Part shown: positions 9,787 through 21,667 of the stretch, in pieces
How the letters are laid out: each line of letters opens with the position of its first letter
How positions within the stretch are numbered: position 1 is the stretch's first letter
Assembly (NCBI GenBank): GCA_028023455.1
Contig: JAQFVV010000022.1
Location: 10,435,100 to 10,499,099, forward strand
DNA from: Epiperipatus broadwayi
Lineage: Eukaryota; Onychophora; Udeonychophora; Euonychophora; Peripatidae
Length of the DNA: 64,000 bases
Direction of reading: 5' to 3'
Notes under the pieces: generated by a model
Database searches by the model: none
Told to the model about the DNA's origin: nothing
What the model saw: the letters and a program-made list of their open reading frames with translations, nothing else
Translations under genes and position numbers: made by a program

Positions 9787-12700
9787 ACTATAACATGCTG
9801 CATAGTACTATATGCTTCATTGTACAAAATAATAATAGGGCATAGCAAAGATCATGAACTATTGAAAATAAACTTGCTTTGTATTGAAAGTCTGTGAAAG
9901 AAATAGTTTCCCTGCATTTGGCAATTTTTCGTTTTGCTTACTTAGTGTTATTTGAATCTAAAAATATCAAGCAATAAATAAATACCTCAAAGAATTCTGT
10001 AAAAAAAAAAAAAGTTCAATATATTTCCTTCAAACACATTGTCAAAATATATTTTTATGAAAAATTAATGGCAAAATTTTTATGTATATAAATTTTTAAA
10101 CAATGTGACATTACGATGTAGTTAAAAAAAAAAGTGATTAGTCTTCCTAATTAATTTCCAAGAAGGCCTGTTTTAAAGTAATGCACATATTGGGGGGGGG
10201 GGGGGTAAAAGAATTTTCATGGGTGTAAATACTGTTAGATCAAAAGAATTAAATTATATCAGTCAAAGCTCGCTCCACCTTGTACACATAATTCTTTATT
10301 TTTTTTAAAAAATAGCTGAATAATTAGGCAATCGAATACCTAAAGTATATTACCTAAACTATACAGTTATTTTTGTTCAAACCTAATTTCTTAATACAAT
10401 TGCTTCTGAATTTCATAGTTACATTTCTACATTTCAATGAGCATATCGAATAAATAATTAAAATTAGTACAATAAAGAAAAAAGGTATGATAATTATCCT
10501 TTTGAAATAAAAAGAAAAATTAATCTGATTAAAGTATTTAATATATAATTTAAAATTAAGAAAAACACTTAAATTAAGTAAAAATTCTAATTATCTCAAA
10601 ACTTCTTTTACTCAGATTAAAAAAGTAATCAATTAAATAAATATTTAATTTCAGCAGTAGCAGCAAACAGACACTTGCGAATGTGTATCGCTATTCCAAC
10701 CCCATGAAAAGTAAAAAAAAATTTGGTAGAAGAGACAGTAGTACTTGCTGGTTTATTATTCTGTTTATTTAATATTTTGCAGTTATGTCCTTTGACCTTT
10801 TTCTTGATAAACTTTTCTTTCTGAAAGACTTCAGCACCCTTTATTGTATTCTAGATTCAGTCAAACCCATCCAATGAAATCAATCAATTTTGTATATCTT
10901 TAGAGTGATTTTGAGATAAGTAAGAGCGACTATTAGATATTTAATGATGTTTTATATAGTAAATACCCACCACCACCAAGAATTTCTGCACATCTTTTCT
11001 AAGTCGTATCATTATTGCTAGCGTTGAGTACAGATTTTCTTTTTTTTTAATCTGTGTAAGTGATAATGTAAAAATGAAGTGACTTTCAAATTAAAAAAAA
11101 TAGTATCATCTAATATAGTTTGTATTTTTATTCATTATTATAAAATACACAATGCGTCTTTAATAAAAGCTGCTAATTTTAATAGCTGGACTTTTTTTCC
11201 ACAATCCACTACCTCCCTCTTGTCAAGTTCTTTCTTCTTGTAACTTTTGTATAGTGTGATTTTTTTTCTCTCAGTTCACTAACATAACAGACCTTATGAC
11301 CTTGCAAGCATTCATAAGTGGTCTTCTGTAAAGTGAAATCAAATCTAGAGCTTATTAATCATTGAAGAAATCTGTCAAAGAAGGGTTAGTCTGTAAGTTT
11401 AAAATGGTGAATTTCAAGACTGATCAGGTTCTGATTAACAAAAAAGTACAGTAGTTTTTCATTTGAACTCTTTGTAAGAGGTATCTGAGACTCATTATTT
11501 CTCTGCTCACTGGATCATTTAAATTTGCAGAAATATTATATAGTGCCTCGACGTTGACTCCTAAGGATTCATATTGAAGAACCTTCCTGTACACTGACCT
11601 CTTATCTGTTTGGTTATTTATTAATATAAGAACTAAATGAAAAATAATATTTCACAGACACACATGCAAAACAATTTATTTTATTATATAGTTAGAAAAT
11701 TTGGCTCAGTGGTCATTATTCTTTAAATTTACATGCGTTAATCTGATAATTGGGTTAGCAAAAGATACGTACCCATCCTGTTAAAAAAAAGATAATCAAA
11801 GTTTATATACTAATCTCTTATTGAGAAGTTAAAAGAAAACAAAGATATCATTAATTAAAGTGTTAATTGATGCTAATAGTTAAAACACTGGCAACCAGAA
11901 ACTCTTAATAGTTCTAACACATAATTAATAAAAGTTGTTAAGCATTTCATAATATATTAAAAGTTGTTAAGCATTTCATAATATATTAATTTGATCATCA
12001 AAAGACTTTTTTTTTATGTATGTGTTTTAAAAAAAATTATGTTTGTATGAACCATACCTTTATTAAGAGTCTCACTTCCTCAATAATATGCAAATGTGTA
12101 TCTAAATATAATGTCTTTTAACTTCACTATTGACGAGGACTCATTCTTTCAACCTATATTAATCGACTTAAAAAAATTTTTTTTGACCTTCAATTTAATG
12201 AGTTGAACATAATTATAAATGTTAACATACTAAAATAAATTATCTAAGAAGTATCAATCAATGACAAAATACCACCTATAATAATCAAATATTATATGTA
12301 TATGTGATATATATATTACTGTTTATGGGCAGAGAAAGTATGAAGTGATTAGTAAGTAAAGCATTATTATGTCATCTCAATATATATATACGTATTAAAT
12401 ATATATAATATTCAAATATAAGTATATTATATATACTAAACTTAATATGATTAGAAGGGACTTGAGCTTCATGGTCCTTCATACTCATCAAATTACTAAC
12501 CCGTGTTTGAACCTTATATTTCCTCCCACTCCTATATTTATGTATATTTATTTTATATATGTGTTTGATATGTGCACCTAAAAGATTATAAAATTTAGCT
12601 CTTAATATTTTTTTTTACTATTTGTTATTAATTCTTGTATTAAAATCAAAATATATTAGATGCAGCTTACTAACACTATATTAATTTTACCAATATTGTT

Positions 12701-14280
12701 TTTAAGTTGTAAAAAAAAAATAACTTTTGTTTAAATTTGTTAAAAACTATATTTTTCTTTTAAAAATCCAAGATGTTGTATGCAACTGTTAATTGTCCAA
12801 AAATAACTAAAAGGGTGGAAATTTTATATTATCTAATTTTGGGAAAGGATGTTTAATTAAAATGGACTAAAAGTAAAAGGGAAATCCAATTAAGAAGTTA
12901 TACTATTGCCATTAATATTTTTTAGCAAATCTATTTTTACTCTGGAAATAGATTTGACTATATTTTTAGACAAATTATCTAACGGTTGCATCTCCAAAAC
13001 AATAGGTGAAGGAAATGAAATTAAAAAAGGAATACTAAAAGCATTCCTCACATACCTGAAGACTGTATATAATGGGCTGATTTTTGACTACCGGGAAGAG
13101 AACTAATTTGTAGAAAAGCTGTTGCCAAAGAACTCCACGCTATTTTTTTTTCAAAAATGTTGGAAAAGTAGAAAACTAATCATCTTTCTTGTCTTTGATG
13201 GTCAATCTCACCTCAAATAATCATCTCACTGATGCCCCAAAATATGATCTAAGAACGGAGGAATGCCTAACAGAAACTTGCTATTAAAATGATTTCAATC
13301 CTATTAATTTTGCCATGCTTGAGCCGAACTGTCAAAATGGACTCTTTAACATAGCAAAGTAATTAACCCAAGAACAGCCTATGAACTTTACATCTTATTT
13401 CTTCTAAATTAATCTAAACCTCAGCTCTCCAGATTTCATTTTAAATTGTTAAATTAAATGTTTTTCTTTTTGGTATTAATTATTAACTGTATTTGCTCTC
13501 ATACTACTAATTTTTCTTTTATACGTAAAGTTTGCTCTTATTTCTTTAATCTTGGTGCGGTTCCTTTCTTAATTTTAAACTGTTGTATTTTATTTTTAAG
13601 TTGCCAATCTAAACAATCTTGTGAGCCAAATATATGAAGTTAATTTTTCCTTATCAACTTAAATCTCCCTGAGTCGAGGTTAATAAAATCCCCTCCCTTT
13701 TTGAATTAGATTTACATACTTTCTTAATTAATACGCTTGCCAGATTGTTTCTCAGGTTAACCCAATTACATGATTTTCTTTAAAATGTTTTTAGAAGAAA
13801 CATATATATATATTCGTTATGTATAATTTTTGAAATTCCCGAAAAATTAATGCTATCAAATATTTTTTTGCCACTCATTTAATTCTGAAAAGGTGATTTT
13901 TTTTCTTATTATCGTTTTTATATTACCTGTATTATAATGCTAAACTCTTAAGATTTCAAAGACTTGATTATTTGCAAAGTTACAAAATTTGCGAGGGTGG
14001 GATTTCAGTCTGTTAGATAACAAGAAAGGGAAGGGGGGGTACTTTTTAAAACCTATTTAGTATGAATTAAATCATTCCCATGTATAGTACATAGCATAGT
14101 GTTAATTGCCTAAATTATAGCATTCGAGTGAGGTTCATGTGTTTTAAAATAGTGATTTCCATTTCATGTCATTAAAGACAGCGTTACGTTGCATTGCTGA
14201 CATAAGGCTTCATTTATTAAATATTATGTGCTTCTAACTTGGAGGGTTACGATAATATTGGACCCTTAAATTTTTTTCAG
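9787..14280. other. AT-rich region without recognised gene
   Basis: Nothing here supports a gene. Minor features are a 13-base G run near 10192, an exact tandem duplication of about 30 bp near 11930-11990 (unit includes gttgttaagcatttc), and TA-rich microsatellite at 12296-12430. A 66-codon frame at 12906-13106 has no motif. The stretch 12900-13450 is less AT-rich than its surroundings and could hold a decayed coding fragment that I cannot name. Confidence 0.45.
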
Positions 14281-14394
14281 GCCCTATCCTGCGGGCAGTT
14301 GACCTTCCGGGGATCATTTTCGTATAACAGGCCTCTCGTGTTGGTCGCTCAGAGAACCCTGGGGACCATGCCAAGCCTAATTAAACTTCTCTAA
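14281..14394 (+). other. GC-rich island, candidate terminal exon
   Basis: A pyrimidine tract ending TTTTTTTCAG at 14271-14280 has the form of a splice acceptor and leads directly into sequence that is over half G+C, against about one quarter around it. Read from 14281, the frame stays open for 37 codons (it includes GQLTFRG, YNRPLVLVAQR and MPSLIKLL) and stops with TAA at 14392. I recognise no family. It may instead be part of an unrecognised GC-rich transposon. No matching upstream exon was found. Confidence 0.25.
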
Positions 14395-14676
14395 GCAGTA
14401 CCCTAGAAATGGGACTCTTAGCCAATTCAATTTCTTCTTTAGGGAGCACGACATTACTTCAGATTCTTCTGCCTTTATATCATCCCCACTGCTTTTCTTT
14501 TAGTATTAATTTATTTATTTAATGACCTCATTTCGATGCTGTAATCATAAACTTGCACTTTGCTTATGTATATATATGTCTTTCCAATAATCATGTTTAG
14601 TTTAATTAATAATATTATTTTTTCTTATGTTTTGTAAAATCCCACCATCGTAATTCATCCCATTTATTTAAGAGTA

Positions 14677-15738
14677 CACCTGGGTCTCATTTTACGCGAT
14701 AGATAGGTTCCTCAGAAAACATGCGCAAAAGAAATTGCACAAAAATAGACGTAACTTACCTTGAAGAGGGGGGGATACAGACTGTGATTTTTCAAAAATC
14801 GCATAAAAGCAAAGCACCAATGTAAAATTACTTTAAAATTCACGCAAAAAAAAATAAGGAAATAAAATATGACTAATAAAAAATTTCAAATTTGAAAAAA
14901 ATTGATACAAGACAAACTTTTTTTAACTATAATATTTAAGGTTATTCAAAACAATATATTTTTATGCATAATTTACAGTAATTTACATTTTTTATACACT
15001 TTTTAATTATTATCGCTATTTGCCGATAAACAGGTTCGTTTGCAAACTGGTAAAAAATCAGATTCTTCACAAGAGGAAATACAACTAGTGCCAACTTCAT
15101 TCTCATGTTGTGTTAATGGTTTTCTGGTGACAACATAATTAGTAATTAATCTAACAACTAAAAATTAAATTCTTATTTTTGTCTTTAATTTTTTAATTTT
15201 CAATTCCGTTTAAAAATCAAATTTCGTTTCACATCACATTAATTTCAGGTCGCCTTAAGTAATATTTCAAATTGTTAATTACAATTAAAAATCAGATTTT
15301 AATTTTTAATTGTCAAATTTAATTGTACCCACTGCTATTACTCACCTTTTAAAAATAAACTTACGGACACTAAATGATTAATAATTGATTAGTTTCTTTT
15401 TTAAAAAGCAAAAACAGAATGTGATTTAAAATGCAAAATTAACACGCACAGTGTTTGAACAAATTTACATTATAATCTTGTAAAATTTAATGTGGGTATA
15501 CATAAAATGTGGAAATCATGATTTTAATTTCATTATTGCCTAAAATCTTACTATTATAAAGCACTGAAAATATTGAAATTACTAAGATGAAAGTCAAATT
15601 CCAATAATGTGCTATTACTTTCAATATGACGTAAGTGCGTGAAATTTATTATTTAAAGTAATAGCGCATTATCAAAGTTCGACTTCCGAAGAAACATGAA
15701 TCGCGTTAAATAAATCCGCGTAAAACGAGACCCAGGTG
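14677..15738. mobile_element. Non-autonomous pogo/Tigger-like DNA transposon
   Basis: The 1062-bp element has terminal inverted repeats of 22 bp (CACCTGGGTCTC then TTTTACGCG), with one difference between the ends, and is flanked by TA on both sides (14675-14676 and 15739-15740). A TA target duplication and a CTCGTTTTACGCG-type terminus fit the Tc1/mariner-pogo superfamily. No transposase frame is present, so it would depend on a helper. Inside it, a hairpin pairs a tgctattacttt block near 15610 with aaagtaatagcgc near 15655. Confidence 0.7.
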
Positions 15739-15740
15739 TA

Positions 15741-16300
15741 TATATGTTTTTAGAAAACAAGCGTTTTTTTCTTTTTAAAATCTGAATTTAAAGAATGGTT
15801 AAAATTATTGTTCACTAATAAAAGATACTTGATTTAAATGTATATTATTTTACTAAATCCTCACAAATATTATACTCCATGATTAAACCATTTGTAAAAT
15901 ATATATTTTGATTTTTATGACCGAAATGGTGTGAAAATAGTTTGTATAATATGTATACAGATTCATAGAATGCTTCATAAATTTGTACGCTCATCATCAT
16001 CTTTCAGAGCCACTGCTAAAGCATTAATTTTAAAATGTGTGAGTTTGTTTTGTGATCAAATGATTGGCACCTTAACCTAACCTATCAAATATATTTATTG
16101 ATGTATAATATGTAATTTATTCATAAGAGCATTCAAACAAATATATAAGTAATTTACTGTTCACTAAATGTTTTATCAAATATTTTATTATCATTTAAGC
16201 CATTTATGTAGTTCAAATTATCTTCTCTTTGCTTCCATACATTCCAACATATATGTGCATTCTCATTAAATATATCTCATTGTCTCTTTCGTTCTTCTAG
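15741..16300. other. AT-rich region without recognised gene
   Basis: I see no coding frame, repeat copy or RNA structure that I can support. Confidence 0.4.
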
Positions 16301-16309
16301 TGGGCCGGA

Positions 16310-16450
16310 CTTAAGAATTAATTCTCATGTGCCATCATTATGTTATTCATTAGATGTTCAATCTGGGGCTTGTGGAATGGGTTCGAATCTAGGTTGGTCC
16401 CTGATCTAAATCTCATGCTTGACTGGGTTTGAAGTATGTTTCATTGAGGT
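16310..16450 (+). repeat. Possible tRNA-derived repeat
   Basis: The GGGTTCGAATCTAGG at about 16379-16393 is close to the canonical RNA polymerase III B box of tRNA genes and SINEs. I found no convincing A box and no complete tRNA cloverleaf, and no second copy in the window, so this is a weak call. Confidence 0.25.
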
Positions 16451-16489
16451 CCAGCTCATGTTAGATGGATCAACATGTTTTTGACCGGT

Positions 16490-16685
16490 ACATGGTGAAT
16501 TCTACAGCTATGCACTCCATCTTATACAATTGATACACATGACCACATACATGTGAAAAAAATAAATGATCTCCAATATCTGTATTTTGTGCTGAACCAG
16601 CATTCATCAGTTGGTTCAAATCACCATCTCCCATACATGTATTCAATCTGTGCTCAGTTTATATTGAGATAGCAAATCTTATATA
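16490..16685 (-). mobile_element. Hammerhead-bearing repeat, family 2, copy 1
   Basis: On the minus strand the order is a TGCTATCT-aatataaactgagc block, a hammerhead fold, a TTTTTTCACATGTATG block and a gtgtatcaattgtataag block. The first two blocks recur at 48.73-48.87 kb, and the last two recur at 48.43-48.50 kb. Family 2 shares no obvious sequence with family 1 outside the ribozyme core. Exact ends are not defined. Confidence 0.6.
16563..16626 (-). ncRNA. Hammerhead ribozyme, degenerate (family 2, copy 1)
   Basis: On the minus strand CCAA precedes CTGATGA (16610-16604) and pairs with TTGG (16576-16573) in stem I, with a bulge and an outer helix around GATCAT. Stem II is TGCTG/CAGCA around GTT with an A-C mismatch at its base. 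The second core strand reads AAAA where the catalytic sequence is GAAA, consistent with CACGAAA decaying to CACAAAA at a CpG. The cleavage triplet would be ATA. Confidence 0.55.
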
Positions 16686-16689
16686 TATA

Positions 16690-17522
16690 TAGTGAGAGAA
16701 TGAATGCTTGTAACACAAATTTTCATTATTAGACAGTTCAAAGATAGATTCATTATTGTGATGATGGAAAAAACCGTCTTATTACTATAATTTCTTTCAT
16801 TACCAGCTTTTTCAAATATTATACTCATTTCTAATAGATTAAATAATCTCATGGAACATAGGTATTTAGGATATCAATAAGAATTCAGTTCTGAAAACTT
16901 ATTCAATTTACTTGCTTTCATGGAAATCTCAAAAATCACATATAAATAAAGCAGCAAATTCTTCAGTTTTAAAATATAATTTTTTAAAATTTATTACATT
17001 ATTAAAGAGCCCAATTCTTTGATTTATGGGAAAATATTGCTTACCATGCCAAGCTTTAATGAAGAATTTTTCCATATTGAAATAAATGTGAATTATTATG
17101 GGATGGCTATGTTATTTTGTATATGTTGTTGTATCTATTTGAATTTTTACTTGAGAAGGTCTATTTGTTAATATATGAAACCATGATGTGGGAGAATTTT
17201 GTTTTTTGACTAGTATTGTAATGTTATATGATTTTCTATTTTATTTATCATTACTAGTGTAATAGGAAGTATTCAATATATTTAATCAGTGTCCTAAAAA
17301 ATGTTTACCTACTTCATCTGTCTACAATTTAGTATATATATTTTTTGTATAAATAATCAAAGATATTTATTAGTTGCATACTTGTACTAATGTGGTAAAC
17401 TGAAAATGTAAATAAAATTTATTAGAAAATAGTATTCAGTTTGAAGCAAAACCTTCTGTCAAGAACTATATAACATTGACAAATTTAAAAATTTGATTTT
17501 GGAATGTCAGATAGTTTATCAT
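16690..17522. other. AT-rich region without recognised gene
   Basis: No coding frame or repeat copy that I can support. A TA run lies at 16681-16691. Confidence 0.4.
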
Positions 17523-17532
17523 ATGCATCCTA

Positions 17533-17813
17533 GGCTGCAGAAAGGAGTTTACTATTAACTGAAAGAAGATCCTTTGATTCCTCTTGGAGGCCTTAAAGGA
17601 ATCGAGCAGGACAAATTCCTAATATCCACTTCATACGTTTTTGTCATTGCAGCTGTTATTACTAGTGATTATTCATATAGTATATGAACATGGATGGGCT
17701 GCTCACCAACATGTATTAACCAGCATGGTGAGTTTATTGACTTTTTACTTCTGAATTTAAGAACTTGGAGAGACCTTCATCCTGCAGTGGATTGATAATG
17801 GTTGATGATGATG
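17533..17813 (+). mobile_element. RTE-derived short element: 5' leader joined to 3' end
   Basis: The 281-bp insertion begins GGCTGCAGAAAGGAG, the 5' end of the RTE family (compare 22182 and, on the minus strand, 45864). It follows the RTE leader through tgaatttaag, then jumps directly to the RTE 3' end (cttggagagaccttc, then the gatgatgat tail). The whole protein-coding part, about 3 kb, is missing. The 10-bp direct repeat atgcatccta flanks it (17523-17532 and 17814-17823), so it inserted as a unit in this form and was not made by deletion in place. That implies mobilisation in trans by an RTE protein. Confidence 0.8.
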
Positions 17814-17914
17814 ATGCATCCTAAGTTTATAAGAGATGCTGAAAGTATGTTAAGATCAAATCTATTAGACAATATATTAACAGGAAGATACTTCCATCAA
17901 AATTATCTAACTGC

Positions 17915-18150
17915 ATAGTTTAGTGCAGTGGTAGAGTGACATATTTTGGAATTAAAAGTCCATCAGTCATGACCCAGATCTTTCATGTCTGGTGCTTGAA
18001 CTCCTTATGAACTCCCAAGCAATAAACCATTTAATAAATAAATTAATAAGCAAATGGCTTTATTCCTTAAATGCCAAATTTGGAATCCATCTGAAGATCT
18101 TCATCTTATATGCCATAATCTGACACTCTACTACTGTGCTAAATCATGCA
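17915..18150. repeat. Inverted pair of tRNA-like (A-box) segments
   Basis: The segment tttagtgcagtggtagagtg at about 17931-17950 resembles a tRNA A-box region (tRNA-Gly-like TAGTTCAGTGGTAGAAT). It recurs in inverted orientation at about 18125-18145 (minus strand: tttagcacagtagtagagtg). A possible third relative lies at 26.59-26.65 kb (ctgcagttgtgtcc, then attcaaagtccatcactgca). This suggests a tRNA-derived SINE that exists as a fold-back pair here. No functional tRNA is formed. Confidence 0.45.
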
Positions 18151-20870
18151 ATATTCATTAATTTTTGGAATTGGAAGTTATATACATATATGAGGACAAC
18201 ATTTATTATATTTATATAAAATTATAAAATCACTGAATGTAAACTGAAGTATTGATTACATGTTTGAGACATTCTTTATATATGATTGTTGGCTTTATGT
18301 ATGATCAATGACTTTGTACAACAGTTCTTTTCTATAAATCTGCAAAACTATTTAGTTTTGAAACAGATCCATCATATGTGTTGAGTTGATTATTTTGATT
18401 ACTATCTTAAAGTAAGATACCACAAATATATTGTGAAAAATCATTAAGAAAGTTCTTGATGGTTATCAGTGATTATTTGCTTTCCATCTAATTCTAGTAA
18501 AACTATTATACCATTTCATGTTTAAGCTTCATAATAAAGATTCATATATAATGTTATAATTTTCATTCAAAAATAAATGGTGGTAATTATTTACCATACT
18601 AAGTGATAACACTTCCTATGATCATTGTATTCTGGTGCCTATTTGTACTTTTTTTTTATTTATAATTTTGTATTAAACTAAACCTGGTAAAGTATTTTAA
18701 TAAAAGAAAAATGGCAAGGTGATTCTGAGGATTGATATTCTTAAAAAGCATATTACAAAAGTTAAGGAGTTTCATTTTCTTTTTTTTAATCAATTTCAAG
18801 TGATAATCTGGAAATAAAAACAGGGAAAATCCTAACTATTTAATTACCCAACTAAGTGGTTTAAATCTAAAAATGAAAAAAGTATACAAATCCTTCACTT
18901 GACTAAGCGTCCATATTGTGATTTTTATATTATTCAGCTTCTGCCTTCAGCAATGTGCTTTTCATTAGCTACAATGCTGAATATGAAAATATTTTTCGAA
19001 AAATGAAAATCAGTACAACTATAAATCAAAAAAGGTAATAACTCAGCATGAAAAAAGTAATGGTTTTTTTTATTATTATTACTATTATCGCATGCATAAA
19101 TATTATATTGGTATTATAATTAAATGTTTAATAAAGAGAGTACATTGTAAATGTATATCCAATAGACATTAAAATTTATTTACAATAGTGTTATTTAAAT
19201 TCATTTTAAATACATTGAATGAAAAAACACTAATTATTACATTTTATTTCATTGAGTGTTTAGTTTCATTCCACATTAAGTTTAAGATTAGACATCTAAC
19301 TAAAACCAGTTGTCTTTGATTAAATGTATTGTAGAGGAAGGCCAGTATGCATTATAAGGGTGTACAATATGTCATCTTCTAGATACTTTATTTCTCTTTA
19401 AAATAGTATGATGCTATAAAATCTGCATCTTCAGACCAGTTTTTGAATTTTAGATTGACATTGAAAATGTATAAAGAACTAAATGGTGGCTGTTTTGCAA
19501 AAATGCATTAGAGCTGGGTATTTTATAGCATATATCATTGAATACTCATTGATTACTCAAACGTTTAGTAAGTAGTTCTACAATAACTATTGGAATATTA
19601 AATTTGCTTAATATTTATGCAGTTTTGTGATGTAGGCTAATAAATAATTGTTTCCCTCATTTGGATTGTTCGTAACATTGTTAGTATTTTTAAATATACA
19701 TGCATAGATTTTTGATAAAAAATTTAGGGATGGGTAATTTTTTTAGCCATTTTTAGTAGTCCCAATTTGATGATGTATCTTGTAAATAGCAATTACTTTA
19801 AAGTAAAGAAAATACCATTTTTTTCCATTTTTAACTTATCATAGTACTATATTTTTTAAAATATAAAACATGATCATTTGTTAAACCACTAAACATCACA
19901 TGATCATCATTTGTTGTGTCTTTTTTTTTTCAACTTTAACTTCATTAAAATAAAAATTCCAAATCTACTTAATTCTAAATTACAATTTAAAAATATTGAA
20001 AATTTTATTTATTTCAACCTTTCTTGCACACCCTCGTTTATTTTAAGCTCATAATAAAATGGTATTTTTAAAATTACTTTATACACTGTTTACGAAATTG
20101 ATTTTTAATATATCCCCAATGTGTATGTATTGTACAGTAGTTATTTACAAGATTGACTTTTGAGTTTTTCTAATTACTTACCGTATTTCTTTCTTATTCG
20201 ATTATGTCAAATCCTTTTTTTTTTAATATAATTTTTTTTATATATAACTTTTTGAAGTAATGGTTTATATTTAAAATTGCTTATATGTACTGTTAATGAG
20301 AAATCCCATGATTCATCTTAGATGACTTGTAATAATAGTCTCTCTGGATTTCAGCAACAACAAAATCTGAAAAATAATAGACCACCCTGTGATCCACCGT
20401 ACAATTACTCAGATTTAGAATTATTATTATTTTCTCTCTAACATTTTAAATTTCTAAATTATCAGTATTTTTTTAAACACAATAGCGCACTCTGGATAAT
20501 AGTAAACTAACATGGACTCAAACTATTAACAAAGACTTGGAGAGTCGAAAATATATATTAAAAAAATCTCACTATGTGTTATATTATAATTTTGCTTACT
20601 GAGGAGAAAAGTACAGGCATATATATAGTCACAGACTTCTATCAGTTATTGTTTAAATTTTTTATAGAAAAAATAATTTATTCTTCAGTTCTTTTATACT
20701 CGTCCTTATTATTCATTTAACATAAAGTAGAAAGTATTATTTAAAATATACAACTCTATAAGAATAGATTTGTTTTAAATATATGTGTAAACGTTAAAAC
20801 AGTTTTTATTTAGTGGTTGTTGATCCTACTGATACCCCACCTCCAACAATGAATTGCTGGTTGGCTGAGT
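18151..20870. other. AT-rich region without recognised gene
   Basis: I find no supportable gene, element end or structured RNA. Near 19874-19915 the motif catgatcat-ttgttaa occurs twice in short succession. Confidence 0.45.
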
Positions 20871-20879
20871 TATTATTTG

Positions 20880-21657
20880 AAATTTAAAAAATGAACCTAA
20901 TTCCTAATCCATCTAAATCACAAAAAGTTCAATACTGGGAGGCTTATTATCTCATTAATGAAGCAATAGTGCCTATTAATTCAAGTCTTAACTTGACAAC
21001 ATTTAATCTGCTGAAAAAGTTCAGATGGTGGGGTCTGGAGCCAAAATATTTTGATTTCCTGTTAAAAATAAATTTAAATGCACTACCCACTTGTAGTTTT
21101 TTAACAAGAAACCGTGGATTTACTTCAATTGATGGTCTAGGTGGTTTACGTCGTCGCAGAGATGAAGACACGATTGAACACATTTTTGGTGAATGCAGTT
21201 ATTTGCAAGTTTGTAGATATTTTATTAGCTTTATTTATAAACATAAAGGCTCTTTGATACATGTATTGACACAAGCAATTAAAGCTGGAGTTTTTGCTGA
21301 TATTAGAAGTGTCACTTTTTTAATATATAGTTTATGGCTAACTCGATGTGATATTATCTTTGATTCTAATTGTACAGATCCTTTGAAGATAATAATTAGA
21401 AAAATCAGAATGATAAAAGCAAGAGACAATAGAATATCATCACAAGATTTATTTAATAGCACATGGGATCTTATTGACATTTGAAGATCAATTTCTACTT
21501 ATAGAACTTTAATTCGCATTTTTTTTATGCAATATTATGTATTTATTTATTTATTTTTTTGTTTTAATAAAGTTTGTTTTTGATAAAAATAAAGTTTTTA
21601 TTAAATAGTCCACTGTTGCGCAAAAGCCGCTTCGACGTTTCCTCGAAAAAAAAAAGA
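20880..21657 (+). mobile_element. 5'-truncated LINE insertion
   Basis: The 778-bp insertion carries the C-terminal part of a LINE protein, a 3' untranslated region with a GC-richer end (ccgcttcgacgtttcctcg) and a poly-A tail of 10 bases. A 9-bp direct repeat, tattatttg, flanks it (20871-20879 and 21658-21666). This is the usual outcome of target-primed reverse transcription that stopped early. The LINE is not the RTE family seen elsewhere in the window. Confidence 0.7.
20891..21484 (+). CDS. LINE ORF2 C-terminal fragment (zf-RVT-like domain)
   Basis: The frame encodes 197 residues. Around residues 60-110 it has ALPTCSFLTRNRGF, then EDTIEHIFGEC. This is the layout of the zinc-binding region after the reverse transcriptase in many LINE proteins (LPT...L..G..., E-T/D-T-x-x-H-x-x-x-x-C). 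His97 and Cys102 of the knuckle are kept, but the usual preceding C-x-x-C is replaced by SIDGLGGLRRRR, so metal binding is probably lost. The tail (FLIYSLWLTRCDIIFD, then LKIIIRKIRMIKARD) matches the minus-strand fragment at 41.4-41.7 kb. The first ATG lies just after the truncation point and is unlikely to be a true start. The frame is open because the insertion is fairly young. It is not expected to be functional. Confidence 0.65.
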   Translation: MNLIPNPSKSQKVQYWEAYYLINEAIVPINSSLNLTTFNLLKKFRWWGLEPKYFDFLLKINLNALPTCSFLTRNRGFTSIDGLGGLRRRRDEDTIEHIFGECSYLQVCRYFISFIYKHKGSLIHVLTQAIKAGVFADIRSVTFLIYSLWLTRCDIIFDSNCTDPLKIIIRKIRMIKARDNRISSQDLFNSTWDLIDI

Positions 21658-21667
21658 TATTATTTGT

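Noticed and set aside
12906-13106. 66-codon frame (MPLIFFSKSIF...)
   Set aside because: No motif, no splice or promoter context, and length is within chance for this composition.
16073-16086. taacctaacct as telomere-type repeat
   Set aside because: Only about two units, not an array.
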